Positions 36,030 through 44,367 of a stretch of 54,260 nucleotides of DNA are shown here, piece by piece (positions within the stretch are counted from its first letter, which is position 1; each line of letters begins with the position of its first letter). The notes beneath the pieces were generated by a model, which was not told where the DNA came from, did no database searches, and saw only the letters and a program-made list of their open reading frames with translations. Where the stretch lies: contig JAGGVO010000048.1 of assembly GCA_021157965.1 (NCBI GenBank), positions 1 through 54,260 on the forward strand, in the 5' to 3' direction. This DNA comes from Candidatus Neomarinimicrobiota bacterium. Its GTDB lineage: Bacteria; Fidelibacterota; Fidelibacteria; Fidelibacterales; Fidelibacteraceae. Made by a program: the position numbers and the translations under genes.

Positions 36030-37381
36030 GTTTGCATTATCATTGGTCAGTTCAAACCCTTTTGAATTTACATATAGCCCTGGATGCCATCCGGCAAAAT
36101 AAGCTGAAATCCCTCTTAACATCTTTGGGGATTATTTTTGGGGTTGCCAGTGTGATAGCTATGCTGGCCATTGGATCCGGCGCCCGTCAGGAGATACTGG
36201 AACAAATGTCCCTGTTGGGGGTGAACAATATCATTATCCGGCCGGTCATCAAACAGGAAGAAGGTCGTGTACAGGATGGATCGACCAACCAAAAAACAAA
36301 CAATGGTGAAAAAAAGATTAAATTTACCCGGGGTCTCACACTGGAAGATGCTCAAACCATAAAGACCACTATTCCCCATGTTGATTTTGTCAGCCCCGAA
36401 ATCGTTTTGGAAACAACAATAATCCGCTCCGGGTACCGCCGCTCTGGCAAGCTGGTGGGTGTGAATAATGAATATTTCAAAACAACGGATTTTGAAATAT
36501 GTGAAGGGTCTTTTTTTACTGAAAGTCAGCAGGACCAGGCTTTGCCCGTCTGTGTCATCGGGTATGATATCGGTGTCCGTTTTTTCCCCGGTGAGAATCC
36601 TTTAGGAAAAAAGATAAAATGCGGGAAAAACTGGCTGACTGTTATAGGTGTATTGAAAGAACGAAAGATTGCGGAAGAATCTTTTGAACATCTGGGACTT
36701 AGAAACACCAATCTGGACATCTACGCGCCTGTAAAAACAGTTTTACTCCGCTATATCGACAGATCCCGGATTTCTCCCCGGGATATCATGGCTGTCTCAC
36801 GCCAGCGGAACCGGTCACAGGAAAGTAATTACCACCAGATCGACCGGCTTGTGGTACGGGTTGATGATTCACAATACATCACCACAGTTTCCGAAATTAT
36901 TGCCCGTATGCTGACACGGAGACATTATGATGTGGTTGATTTTGAAGTGATTGTTCCTGAACAATTATTGCAACAGGAACAGCGGACCAAGCGGATTTTC
37001 AATATGGTATTAGGTGCTATTGCTTCCATATCCCTGGTTGTAGGTGGTATCGGAATTATGAATATTATGCTTGCTTCGGTGATGGAGCGGATCAAGGAAA
37101 TCGGCGTCCGCCAGGCACTGGGTGCAACTCGTCTGGATATTATGCTCCAGTTCTTGCTGGAAGCTATTACAATTTCTGTAACAGGGGGGATTATCGGAAT
37201 CTTTCTGGGAATTTTCCTCAGTTATGTGATTGAAGAAATTACAGGTATCACAACCGTTGTTTCGACTATTTCAATTGTAGTATCTTTTGTTGTTTCGATC
37301 TCGGTAGGACTCATTTTCGGCAGCTATCCTGCCAATCAGGCAGCCCGGAGGGATCCCATTGAATCATTAAGATATGAATAA
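36026..37381 (+). CDS. MacB-type ABC transporter permease (no ATPase domain)
   Basis: This 451 aa protein has the MacB core domain plus FtsX architecture: an N-terminal helix with LKSLLTSLGIIFGVASVIAM, a large periplasmic domain of about 270 residues, and three C-terminal helices with GIGIMNIMLASVMERIKEIG and RQALGATRLDIM. The cytoplasmic ATPase that E. coli MacB carries at its N-terminus is absent, and no separate ATPase lies next to it. It should form a tripartite efflux or lipoprotein-type mechanotransmission system with the adaptor and TolC encoded on both sides. The substrate is unknown. Confidence 0.92.
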   Translation: MSLHYHWSVQTLLNLHIALDAIRQNKLKSLLTSLGIIFGVASVIAMLAIGSGARQEILEQMSLLGVNNIIIRPVIKQEEGRVQDGSTNQKTNNGEKKIKFTRGLTLEDAQTIKTTIPHVDFVSPEIVLETTIIRSGYRRSGKLVGVNNEYFKTTDFEICEGSFFTESQQDQALPVCVIGYDIGVRFFPGENPLGKKIKCGKNWLTVIGVLKERKIAEESFEHLGLRNTNLDIYAPVKTVLLRYIDRSRISPRDIMAVSRQRNRSQESNYHQIDRLVVRVDDSQYITTVSEIIARMLTRRHYDVVDFEVIVPEQLLQQEQRTKRIFNMVLGAIASISLVVGGIGIMNIMLASVMERIKEIGVRQALGATRLDIMLQFLLEAITISVTGGIIGIFLGIFLSYVIEEITGITTVVSTISIVVSFVVSISVGLIFGSYPANQAARRDPIESLRYE

Positions 37382-37393
37382 GTGAGTTTTGAT

Positions 37394-38842
37394 ATGCGAT
37401 CTGTCATGCTTTTCTTTGTGTGTTATTGCCTTCTTTTTTTTACGAATGGTACCTGGCTTTATGCCGAAGAGGGGGAACCTTTTGAATTAACTTTGGAGAA
37501 TGCCCTGGACTATGCCCGGGTTCACAGCCCCAATCTGGAAATGGTCAGACAGAACTTTTTGAATGCCCGGTGGAATTATGAAGCTTTTATGAAGGATTTT
37601 TTCCCCGAAATCTCATTGTCGGGAAATATTCCGGGTTTAAACCGGAGCATCAGAAGTGTCCAGCAGCCGGATGGGACTCTCTTATACCGCTCCCAAAGCC
37701 AAACCTATGGGACGGCAGCTTTGGAAATCCGTCAGAAAATTCGATGGACCGGAGGTACCCTCTCTATGAGTAGCGGACTTGAACGCTTTGACAATTTGAA
37801 TACAGATAGTTATTACTGGCGTGCATCTCCCTTTATCGCTTCTTACCGACAACCTTTATTTGCTCCCAATGCCATGAAATGGGAACATAAATTACAGAGC
37901 ATCCAATACGAATTGGCCCGGCAGGCTTTTGAGGAAGATGTCAATACATTGAATGTCCAGATCGTAAACGCATTCTTTAATACCTATATCGATCAGATCA
38001 ATCTGGAAATTGCCCGGATAAACCATACGGTGAATGATACCGTATACAACCTTTCCAAACGGCGATATAGTGTGGGGAAAATCGCTGAAAACGATTTACT
38101 GCAAAGTAAACTGGAACTCATGAAGGCCGAAACAAATCTGGAATCTGCTCAATTTGAGCTGGAAAGATCCATGAATGAACTCAAAATGCTTCTGGGAATG
38201 CCCGAAGATACGGAATTCAGTATTACGGCTCCCCTGCACATCCCGGAAGTGAATATCGACCGGGAAGAATTCCTTTCCAAAGCCCTGACCGGTTCATCTG
38301 AAATATTAAGGGACAGCCTTTCGGTTTTATCTGCCGAACAGGCACTCAAAGATTTGAAATCCAAGAGAAGAATAAGTGCTGATCTGACCATGAGTTTCGG
38401 TTATAACCAAACCGGAGAGAATATTCGGGATTTGTATGAGAATCCCTTTGACCAGGAGCAATTCACCATGGGGCTTGATATTCCCCTTTTTAACTGGGGG
38501 AAAAACCGTGCAGAAATTAAAGCTGGTGAATCAGCCCTGAAATCAGCTCAAATCCGGGGGAATCTAACCCGAAAACAAATCCGGGAAGAATACTCAAATG
38601 TCTTAAAGCGGTTTGACCAACTGAAAAGACAGGTCCACATTGCTGCACAATCTGATACGGTGGCTCAACGCCGTTTTGAGGTGACAAAAAATCGCTACCT
38701 GATCGGGAAAATAGATATTACCCATTTGTTCATGGCTCAGCAGGAACAGGATTTAGCCCGAAGGACCTATATTCAGACGCTGAAAAATTTTTGGATTTCT
38801 TATTATCAGATCCTTGGAATTCTGAATAGCGAGACGGGATGA
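37394..38842 (+). CDS. TolC-family outer membrane efflux protein
   Basis: The protein has a signal peptide (VMLFFVCYCLLFFTNGTWLYA) and two similar halves of long helices typical of TolC: the first begins LENALDYARVHSPNLEMVRQ and ends about residue 270, the second ends SYYQILGILNSE. I place the start at ATG 37394 (482 aa), seven bases behind AAGTGAG. GTG 37382, directly after the permease stop, would add four residues. It is the last gene of the three-gene efflux set and is followed by non-coding repeats. Confidence 0.92.
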   Translation: MRSVMLFFVCYCLLFFTNGTWLYAEEGEPFELTLENALDYARVHSPNLEMVRQNFLNARWNYEAFMKDFFPEISLSGNIPGLNRSIRSVQQPDGTLLYRSQSQTYGTAALEIRQKIRWTGGTLSMSSGLERFDNLNTDSYYWRASPFIASYRQPLFAPNAMKWEHKLQSIQYELARQAFEEDVNTLNVQIVNAFFNTYIDQINLEIARINHTVNDTVYNLSKRRYSVGKIAENDLLQSKLELMKAETNLESAQFELERSMNELKMLLGMPEDTEFSITAPLHIPEVNIDREEFLSKALTGSSEILRDSLSVLSAEQALKDLKSKRRISADLTMSFGYNQTGENIRDLYENPFDQEQFTMGLDIPLFNWGKNRAEIKAGESALKSAQIRGNLTRKQIREEYSNVLKRFDQLKRQVHIAAQSDTVAQRRFEVTKNRYLIGKIDITHLFMAQQEQDLARRTYIQTLKNFWISYYQILGILNSETG

Positions 38843-39056
38843 GAGGACGAAAGGGCGAAGGGGTCGAACTCCAAAGTAATTGAACCCCGAAGGTGCTTGA
38901 ATTTTTAAACGTTACGAAGTAACTATTGAACGCCGAGCCCGGCGAGATATGATAACCCATGAACCCATGCTAGAAACTGCCAATGGCAGGCGGTGCATCG
39001 GGAGACCCATGAACCCATCAAGAGCCCATCAACAGCGAACGAAGTAAGCACCCAAC
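38843..39056. repeat. Non-coding region with small hairpins, leading to array 2
   Basis: No gene is seen. Perfect short hairpins are GTTAC-GAA-GTAAC (38911-38923), CGCCG-AGCC-CGGCG (38931-38944) and CTGCC-AAT-GGCAG (38977-38989). The 8-bp motif AACCCATG or a close variant occurs four or five times between 38954 and 39030. Bases 39022-39056 are the 35-bp leader that matches 28843-28877 at 30 of 35 positions without gaps. Confidence 0.6.
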
Positions 39057-39304
39057 GCCTCAACGTCTCAACATCTCAACGTCTCAACGTCTCAACGTCT
39101 CAACATCTCAACGTCTCAACATCTCAACGTCTCAACGTCTGAACGTCTCAACGTCTCAACGTCTCAACATCTCAACGTCTGAACGTCTCAACGTCTCAAC
39201 GTCTCAACATCTCAACGTCTCAACGTCTCAACGTCTCAACGTCTCAACGTCTCAACGTCTCAACATCTGAACGTCTCAACGTCTCAACGTCTCAACGTCT
39301 CAAC
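39057..39304 (+). repeat. 8-bp tandem array 2, 31 units, consensus RTCTCAAC
   Basis: The array has 31 contiguous 8-bp units with no phase change and the same orientation as array 1. Base 1 is A in six units; base 5 is G in three. Two 40-bp blocks of five units, 39137-39176 and 39177-39216, are identical. The array lies between two convergent genes (TolC on +, the deacetylase on -). Its last partial unit (from 39305) runs into the stop codon of the - strand gene. Confidence 0.97.
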
Positions 39305-39305
39305 G

Positions 39306-40169
39306 TCAAAAAGGATTCTCCAACGCCTTAACGCCTTTCTCTTCCAATAATTGATCGTACATAAGGATATTGATTTTCTTTTTTTTCAGAAGGGATTGAA
39401 AGGCCTCGGATTTCAGAGCATCCAGTTCAGCCTGACGGTGCCGGCTCATTTCTTTGAGTCCCCAGGAGTGTGTATCAGTAAGAGCATTCATTTCAGGCGT
39501 CGTTTTTCCAATATGGCATACAAGCAGGTAAGTCCCCGTGTCCGGCAGATTTTTAATATTAGCGATCAATGAATCGGTTTTACAGTGAAAGTCTACAGCG
39601 TAAATACTTTTCATATCTTCTTCACCATAGAAACGGGAAATGCCAATTTGATATTCCCCGGCCAGCTTCATGAGCAGGTCCTGATACTCCGGTGTTGAGG
39701 CGGCGGTGCCCATGTGATAATCCATATAAGAAATATTTATTCCGGAACGGATAGCCCGTTCTATTTGTGCCCGGAGCTCCTTTTCCACTTCGGAGAAATC
39801 CGGTTTGTTGGCTTCAAAAAGCGCACGGGTTGGAAAGAAAAAACCGTTAGAATCCACCAGACTCGGTACACTTTCCCGTCCCGAAACAGGCCCCCACTTG
39901 TATTCCTGCCACTCACTGTTTAGTACAAGGTGGATTCCCACACTTACATTGTCATATTCTTTTAAGATATTGATACCCTCCAGGTACCACCCGCACGGGA
40001 ACATAACCGAGCAGTTAATGGGAAGCCCGGTGTCCAAAAGCTCCTTGACAGCCAGGTTTACGGAATGGTTCATGCCGATATCATCACAACGGATAATCAG
40101 GTTGGCAGCAGCCATACTATAGGAATGGATAAATAATACGAGTAAAAAACTCATAATGATTCTTTTCAT
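39306..40169 (-). CDS. Exported ChbG/YdjC-type carbohydrate deacetylase
   Basis: The 287 aa protein has a signal peptide (MKRIIMSFLLVLFIHSYSMA) and the ChbG/YdjC fold. The metal-binding motif is in LIIRCDDIGMNHSVN (paired Asp), with VGIHLVLNSEW near residue 80 and MDYHMGTAASTPEYQ near residue 140, where the His ligands lie. The family removes acetyl groups from diacetylchitobiose and related sugars; export is less common and suggests a periplasmic substrate. ATG 40169 follows GGAGG. In the 74 bp upstream a possible -35/-10 (TTGCTG-17-TAATTT) is weak. The TGA stop lies in the truncated last unit of array 2. Confidence 0.88.
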   Translation of the reverse strand: MKRIIMSFLLVLFIHSYSMAAANLIIRCDDIGMNHSVNLAVKELLDTGLPINCSVMFPCGWYLEGINILKEYDNVSVGIHLVLNSEWQEYKWGPVSGRESVPSLVDSNGFFFPTRALFEANKPDFSEVEKELRAQIERAIRSGINISYMDYHMGTAASTPEYQDLLMKLAGEYQIGISRFYGEEDMKSIYAVDFHCKTDSLIANIKNLPDTGTYLLVCHIGKTTPEMNALTDTHSWGLKEMSRHRQAELDALKSEAFQSLLKKKKINILMYDQLLEEKGVKALENPF

Positions 40170-40243
40170 GGAAAATCCTCCGTTTAATTGATTGATTAAA
40201 ATTAAGCAACGGTGATATTTTCAGCAATATTCTTATTTGGGCA

Positions 40244-41656
40244 TTATGTTTTAATCAGGAGTGCCACCGATTCAATATGAGGTGTATGGGGGAACATATC
40301 CACGGGTTGAATTTTAACCAGAGAATAGCCGTTTTCCGCCAACATGGCCGTATCCCTTGCCTGTGTTGCAGGATTGCATGAAACATATACGATTTTCGGC
40401 GGAGCCAGGTGAATCAACTGTTTGACAAAATCGGGATGTAATCCCGCCCTGGGAGGATCTACAACAGCCAGATCAGGTACCGGCAAGGATTGAATCAGAT
40501 CCGGATTTTTTTGAAAAAATTTATCCAGATTGGCTTCAAAAAAGTGGCAATTGGAAATCTTATTTTTCTCTGCGTTTTTCCGTGCGTTTTCTACGGCATC
40601 CCGGATCATTTCAAAACCCAATACCTGTTTTGCTTTTTGGGATAAGTAAAGGGCAATGGACCCGGTCCCGCAATAGAGATCCCAAACCGTTTCCTGTCCC
40701 GTCAATTCGGCAAAGTCTTCCACAAGAGAATAAAGCTGTTCAGCACCGGCAGTATTGGTTTGAAAAAAACTGTTGGCAGAAATTTCATAGTGAATGGGAC
40801 CGATACGGTCATGAATAATACCCGGCCCATGGAGGCGCCACTCCTTTTGACCGAAAGCGGTCATTCCGAGGGAATCATTGATGTTATTTACCACAGTAGT
40901 GACCGATGGAAAACACCGGGTTATATTTTCTACGATCGGTGTCAGTCTTTCAGGCGTGTCATCACGGGTTACAAAATTGACCATGATTTCACCGGTATGG
41001 TATCCTTTTCGGATTACCACATTGCGCAGATAACCCTCATGAGTCCTGGCGTTGTAAAGAGAAAGGCCTTCTGCTTTTACCTGTTTCCGGATTTCCTGAA
41101 ACAGGGCATTTCTTTCCTCATCCTGCAGAAGACAGGATTCAATATCCAGAATTTTATCAAAACGCCGGGGAGCATGAAGGCCCAGAGCAAAATCCCGGGA
41201 GGTTCCGGGATCGTTCTCTTTCATAAACCACCGTTTTGTTCCGGCTGAGAATTCCATTTTATTCCGGTATCCCCACAATACCGGTGATCCCTTGACCGGA
41301 AGTATTTCCGTTTTCAATCCTCCAAGGTGGGTGAATACTTCACGGATTTGCATTTCTTTAATTTGACATTGGGTTTCATAGTCCAGATTTTGGAAGGTGC
41401 ACCCGCCGCAATCGGAAAAATAAGGACAGGGGGGAGGAGTATAATTCGGACTTTCTTTCAAAATTTCTTCAATGATGGCTTCTGCATAATGCGGTTTGCG
41501 TTTAATGATTTTCACGCGGAGTGATTGACCCGGAAGTGCATCACGGACAAAAATCACATAATCATTTAAACGGGCAACACCTTTTCCACCGAAGGCGATA
41601 CTTTCAATGGTAACTTCCCGAATGGAGTTTTTTTTCACCGGACAGGGGTTATTCAT
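40244..41656 (-). CDS. rlmD: 23S rRNA (uracil-5-)-methyltransferase, RlmD/RumA type
   Basis: The enzyme methylates a uracil in 23S rRNA (U1939 in E. coli). The 470 aa have an N-terminal TRAM domain (VTIESIAFGGKGVARL), an Fe-S cysteine cluster CPYFSDCGGCTFQN near residue 75, the SAM site DLYCGTGSIALYLS near residue 315, and the catalytic motifs VDPPRAGLHPDF and YVSCNPATQARD. Some relatives methylate other positions (RlmC, TrmA), so the target is inferred. ATG is at 41656. The upstream 200 bp are AT-rich with a GC-rich patch. Confidence 0.9.
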   Translation of the reverse strand: MNNPCPVKKNSIREVTIESIAFGGKGVARLNDYVIFVRDALPGQSLRVKIIKRKPHYAEAIIEEILKESPNYTPPPCPYFSDCGGCTFQNLDYETQCQIKEMQIREVFTHLGGLKTEILPVKGSPVLWGYRNKMEFSAGTKRWFMKENDPGTSRDFALGLHAPRRFDKILDIESCLLQDEERNALFQEIRKQVKAEGLSLYNARTHEGYLRNVVIRKGYHTGEIMVNFVTRDDTPERLTPIVENITRCFPSVTTVVNNINDSLGMTAFGQKEWRLHGPGIIHDRIGPIHYEISANSFFQTNTAGAEQLYSLVEDFAELTGQETVWDLYCGTGSIALYLSQKAKQVLGFEMIRDAVENARKNAEKNKISNCHFFEANLDKFFQKNPDLIQSLPVPDLAVVDPPRAGLHPDFVKQLIHLAPPKIVYVSCNPATQARDTAMLAENGYSLVKIQPVDMFPHTPHIESVALLIKT

Positions 41657-41859
41657 ACATATCCCGGGTTATAAGGACGGTATTTGTGAATTTGCAAACT
41701 TAAAGATAAAAAATAATATAAATATATTAATAACAATATAAACTTGCCACTTTTGTTGTAGTTCCCTATATTACCCCCGGGGCGGGGGGCGAGGACATGC
41801 GGATTATCATATATGTTCATGACTTTATAATAGACTTTTCCACCTGACGTTGATGTGGT
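41657..41859. other. Intergenic region between rlmD and deoC
   Basis: About 200 bp without a gene. The part next to rlmD is very AT-rich (41700-41755) and could hold its promoter, though no pair of boxes stands out. A GC-rich patch at 41775-41800, containing CCCCCGGGG, is of unknown meaning. No terminator is clear. Confidence 0.4.
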
Positions 41860-42555
41860 TTAGTATGAGTCTGTCCCGGCTTTTTGACCCATGACGATTT
41901 TTACGCCTGATGAAGTTCCTAACCGGGTAGCTCCCGCCTTTATCATGGCCAAAGCCGTTTGGATATCCCGTATGCCTCCGGATGCCTTGACTTCCATTCG
42001 TGATCCAACGGTTTTTTTTAACAGTTTAACATCTTCCACCGTTGCTCCTCCGCTGGAAAAACCCGTAGATGTTTTAATAAAATCTGCACCGGCTTTTTCA
42101 CTGAGTTCACAGGCCAGAATTTTTTCTTCATCACTTAACAGGCAGGCTTCGAGAATCACCTTGACCTTAATCCGGTTATTTTGGGTTGCTTTTTTTACAG
42201 CCTCTGTTACAGCCCGGATATCCGTTTCAACATCGATAAACTTACCGGATTTCAGGGCGTTGATGTTCATTACCATATCCACTTCGTCAGCCCCGTCTTC
42301 AATAGCTTGCAGTGTTTCAGCAACCTTTACAACGGTTGTATTGGCTCCCAAAGGGAAACCGATAACCGTACAGACCTTGACATCAGTATCCTTTAACTGT
42401 CCTTTACATAAAGATACCCAGTAAGGGTTAACACATACTGAAGCGAACTGATATTCCTTTGCTTCCTGACATAGTTGAATAATCTGTTCCTGTGTTGCAT
42501 CAGGTTTCAGCAGTGTGTGATCAATATAACGGGATATGTTTTCATTTTTTGTCAT
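41860..42555 (-). CDS. deoC: Deoxyribose-phosphate aldolase
   Basis: DeoC splits 2-deoxyribose-5-phosphate into glyceraldehyde-3-phosphate and acetaldehyde, part of deoxynucleoside salvage. The 231 aa protein begins with the helix [16 protein letters not shown] and has the Schiff-base lysine in [14 protein letters not shown] near residue 160 and the second conserved lysine in [17 protein letters not shown] is at 42555. No other deo genes are near. The gene lies 175 bp downstream of the sugar-phosphomutase gene on the same strand. Confidence 0.96.
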   Translation of the reverse strand: MTKNENISRYIDHTLLKPDATQEQIIQLCQEAKEYQFASVCVNPYWVSLCKGQLKDTDVKVCTVIGFPLGANTTVVKVAETLQAIEDGADEVDMVMNINALKSGKFIDVETDIRAVTEAVKKATQNNRIKVKVILEACLLSDEEKILACELSEKAGADFIKTSTGFSSGGATVEDVKLLKKTVGSRMEVKASGGIRDIQTALAMIKAGATRLGTSSGVKIVMGQKAGTDSY

Positions 42556-42730
42556 GATGTTATCCTGGTTTTGGTTTGTGGGTTTCCCGATGTACCGTCT
42601 ATATCGGTTTTCGGGGTTGTCGCTTTAGGTTTATGGAAGATTCTGGCACTGCTTTGCAGTGTTCAAAAAAAAACTTAAACGCCGAAGGCCCTGGAATTCT
42701 CTTCATTCAATTCTCAATTCATCCCGACAC
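42556..42730. other. Intergenic region with a small hairpin
   Basis: No gene is visible. CACTGC-TTT-GCAGTG (42647-42661) is a perfect hairpin of the same style as those beside arrays 1 and 2. Read on the - strand, GCC-TTC-GGC (42681-42689) is followed by a run of nine T and could act as a weak terminator for the phosphomutase gene. Confidence 0.4.
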
Positions 42731-44089
42731 TCATAACTCTCTTTTTATTTCTCCAATCATCGCTTCTCCAAGAGATTCGGCTTCTTCAAGGGTCGGTGCT
42801 TCTGAATAGACCCTTAAGATAGGTTCAGTATTGGATTTTCGAAGGTGCACCCACCGGTCTCTATCGAGAATTTTCAACCCGTCAGTCGTATCGATTTCTT
42901 TTTGTGCATACCTTTTTTTCAATGTTGTGATAATGGTATCGGGATCAGATTTGCCAATTTCAACTTTTTTCTTGCTCATCCGGTACTGAGGCAGGGAGGC
43001 AAAAATATCGCTGAGTGGTTTGTCTTCATCGGTCAGTAACTGGAGGATTAAAGCAGCACCAACCAGGCTGTCCCTCCCCAGATGAGAGTCGGGCAGAATC
43101 ACGCCTCCGTTTCCTTCGCCGCCGATGACGGCTTTTTCGGCCTTCATTGTTGCCGAGACATTGATTTCACCAATGGCCGTACGGATGATTCTCCCCCCTA
43201 AATGCTTTGTCACTTTGTCCACGGCCAGGGTTGTAGACAGGTTGGTGACAACCAGAGGTTTTTTTATGGTTGTTTTGGAAAGGACCGTTTTTACAGCCAT
43301 GACCAGTGTATATTCTTCGGAAAGGTATCGCCCGCCTTCATCGACAATGGCCAGACGGTCTGCATCGGGATCTACGGCCATCCCAAGATGGGCTTTGTGC
43401 CTGACAACGGCATCCATTAGGTCCTTCAGATTTTCCGGAAGTGGTTCTGGTGTGTGGGGAAAATATCCGTCCGGCGTGCAATTGATTTCGATGACATCAC
43501 ACCTCAATTCTTTGAGAAGCGCCGGTAGTGCCAGAGAACCTCCCCCGTTGACAGCATCTACCACCACACGGAATTTTTTTTGCCGGATCATTTCCACCTG
43601 GATATAGGGAATCTCAAGGATGTTTTCAATATGGTCCGACAAGGCTGTTCCTTCTTCTCTGTAGGATCCGAATTCCCCGCTTTTTTTAAAGGGCTTATCA
43701 GAGAGGTTTTTCAGGGACATGATTTTCTGCACCTGCTCTGCATTCATAAAGAGTCCCGTATGATCAATATACTTGATTCCATTCCAGGGAAAGGGATTGT
43801 GACTGGCGGTGATGGCAATTCCAGCATCGGCGCCCTTTTTTTCTGTCAGTAGCTGGACAGTAGGGGTGGGGACAATTCCGATATTAATGACGTCAATTCC
43901 CATCCATTGCAGGGTTGCACTGAAAATACGGACGATGGCTTCTCCGGAGGGACGGGAATCCCGACCGATGATCACGGTCCCTTTCGACTGGAGATAGGTC
44001 CCCAGAGCAGAAGCATACTGAACGATATGTGTCGGTTGCAGACTGTCTCCGATGGTTCCACGGACACCGGAAATCGATTCAATGAGCAT
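42731..44089 (-). CDS. glmM: Phosphoglucosamine/phosphomannomutase (GlmM-like)
   Basis: This 452 aa alpha-D-phosphohexomutase interconverts hexose 6- and 1-phosphates. The phospho-serine loop is ITASHNPFPWNGIKY near residue 95, the metal loop DPDADRLAIVDEGG near residue 240, the sugar loop GGEGNGGVILPD near residue 320, and the phosphate site HLRKSNTEPILRVYSEA near the end. The GEGNGG loop matches archaeal-type GlmM/ManB rather than the GEQSGH loop of most bacterial GlmM, so the true substrate (glucosamine or mannose phosphate) is uncertain. It follows rpsU after a terminator. Confidence 0.85.
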   Translation of the reverse strand: MLIESISGVRGTIGDSLQPTHIVQYASALGTYLQSKGTVIIGRDSRPSGEAIVRIFSATLQWMGIDVINIGIVPTPTVQLLTEKKGADAGIAITASHNPFPWNGIKYIDHTGLFMNAEQVQKIMSLKNLSDKPFKKSGEFGSYREEGTALSDHIENILEIPYIQVEMIRQKKFRVVVDAVNGGGSLALPALLKELRCDVIEINCTPDGYFPHTPEPLPENLKDLMDAVVRHKAHLGMAVDPDADRLAIVDEGGRYLSEEYTLVMAVKTVLSKTTIKKPLVVTNLSTTLAVDKVTKHLGGRIIRTAIGEINVSATMKAEKAVIGGEGNGGVILPDSHLGRDSLVGAALILQLLTDEDKPLSDIFASLPQYRMSKKKVEIGKSDPDTIITTLKKRYAQKEIDTTDGLKILDRDRWVHLRKSNTEPILRVYSEAPTLEEAESLGEAMIGEIKREL

Positions 44090-44110
44090 GGTTTATTCTC
44101 CCTGATATGG

Positions 44111-44136
44111 AAAAGTCCGGAATCCTCCGGACTTCT
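44111..44136 (-). terminator. Rho-independent terminator after rpsU
   Basis: On the - strand the stem AAGTCCGGA / TCCGGACTT is followed by TTTT. It lies directly after the rpsU stop and ends the sigma factor–rpsU transcript, although some readthrough to the phosphomutase gene is possible because the T run is short. Confidence 0.65.
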
Positions 44137-44141
44137 CAGGC

Positions 44142-44333
44142 TTACTTACTGTTTCGAAGTCGTCTCAAGCGTCTCTCTGCCTTGGCCCGGCGGATCCGTT
44201 TGTCCTGACTGGGTTTCACATAATAAGAGATCTTATTGATGTCTCTCATGATCCCGGCCTTTTCAAACTTTTTCTTGAAACGCTTCAGTGCTTTTTCCAG
44301 TGGTTCGTCTCTGTGTACAGTTACTTGAACCAT
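44142..44333 (-). CDS. rpsU: 30S ribosomal protein S21 (bS21)
   Basis: S21 is a small basic protein at the 30S platform that promotes initiation. The 63 aa product has the family N-terminus VQVTVHRDEPLEKALKRFK and a C-terminal basic helix (RIRRAKAERRLRRLRNSK). It lies 34 bp downstream of the sigma factor gene. In E. coli the order is rpsU-dnaG-rpoD; here rpsU comes second and dnaG is missing. Confidence 0.96.
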   Translation of the reverse strand: MVQVTVHRDEPLEKALKRFKKKFEKAGIMRDINKISYYVKPSQDKRIRRAKAERRLRRLRNSK

Positions 44334-44367
44334 TGTGAAAAGTCACCACCTTTCTGTTATGTTAACA

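Noticed and set aside
41775-41800. Small RNA (SRP or 6S type) in the rlmD–deoC gap
   Set aside because: No conserved SRP loop or long hairpin could be found on either strand.
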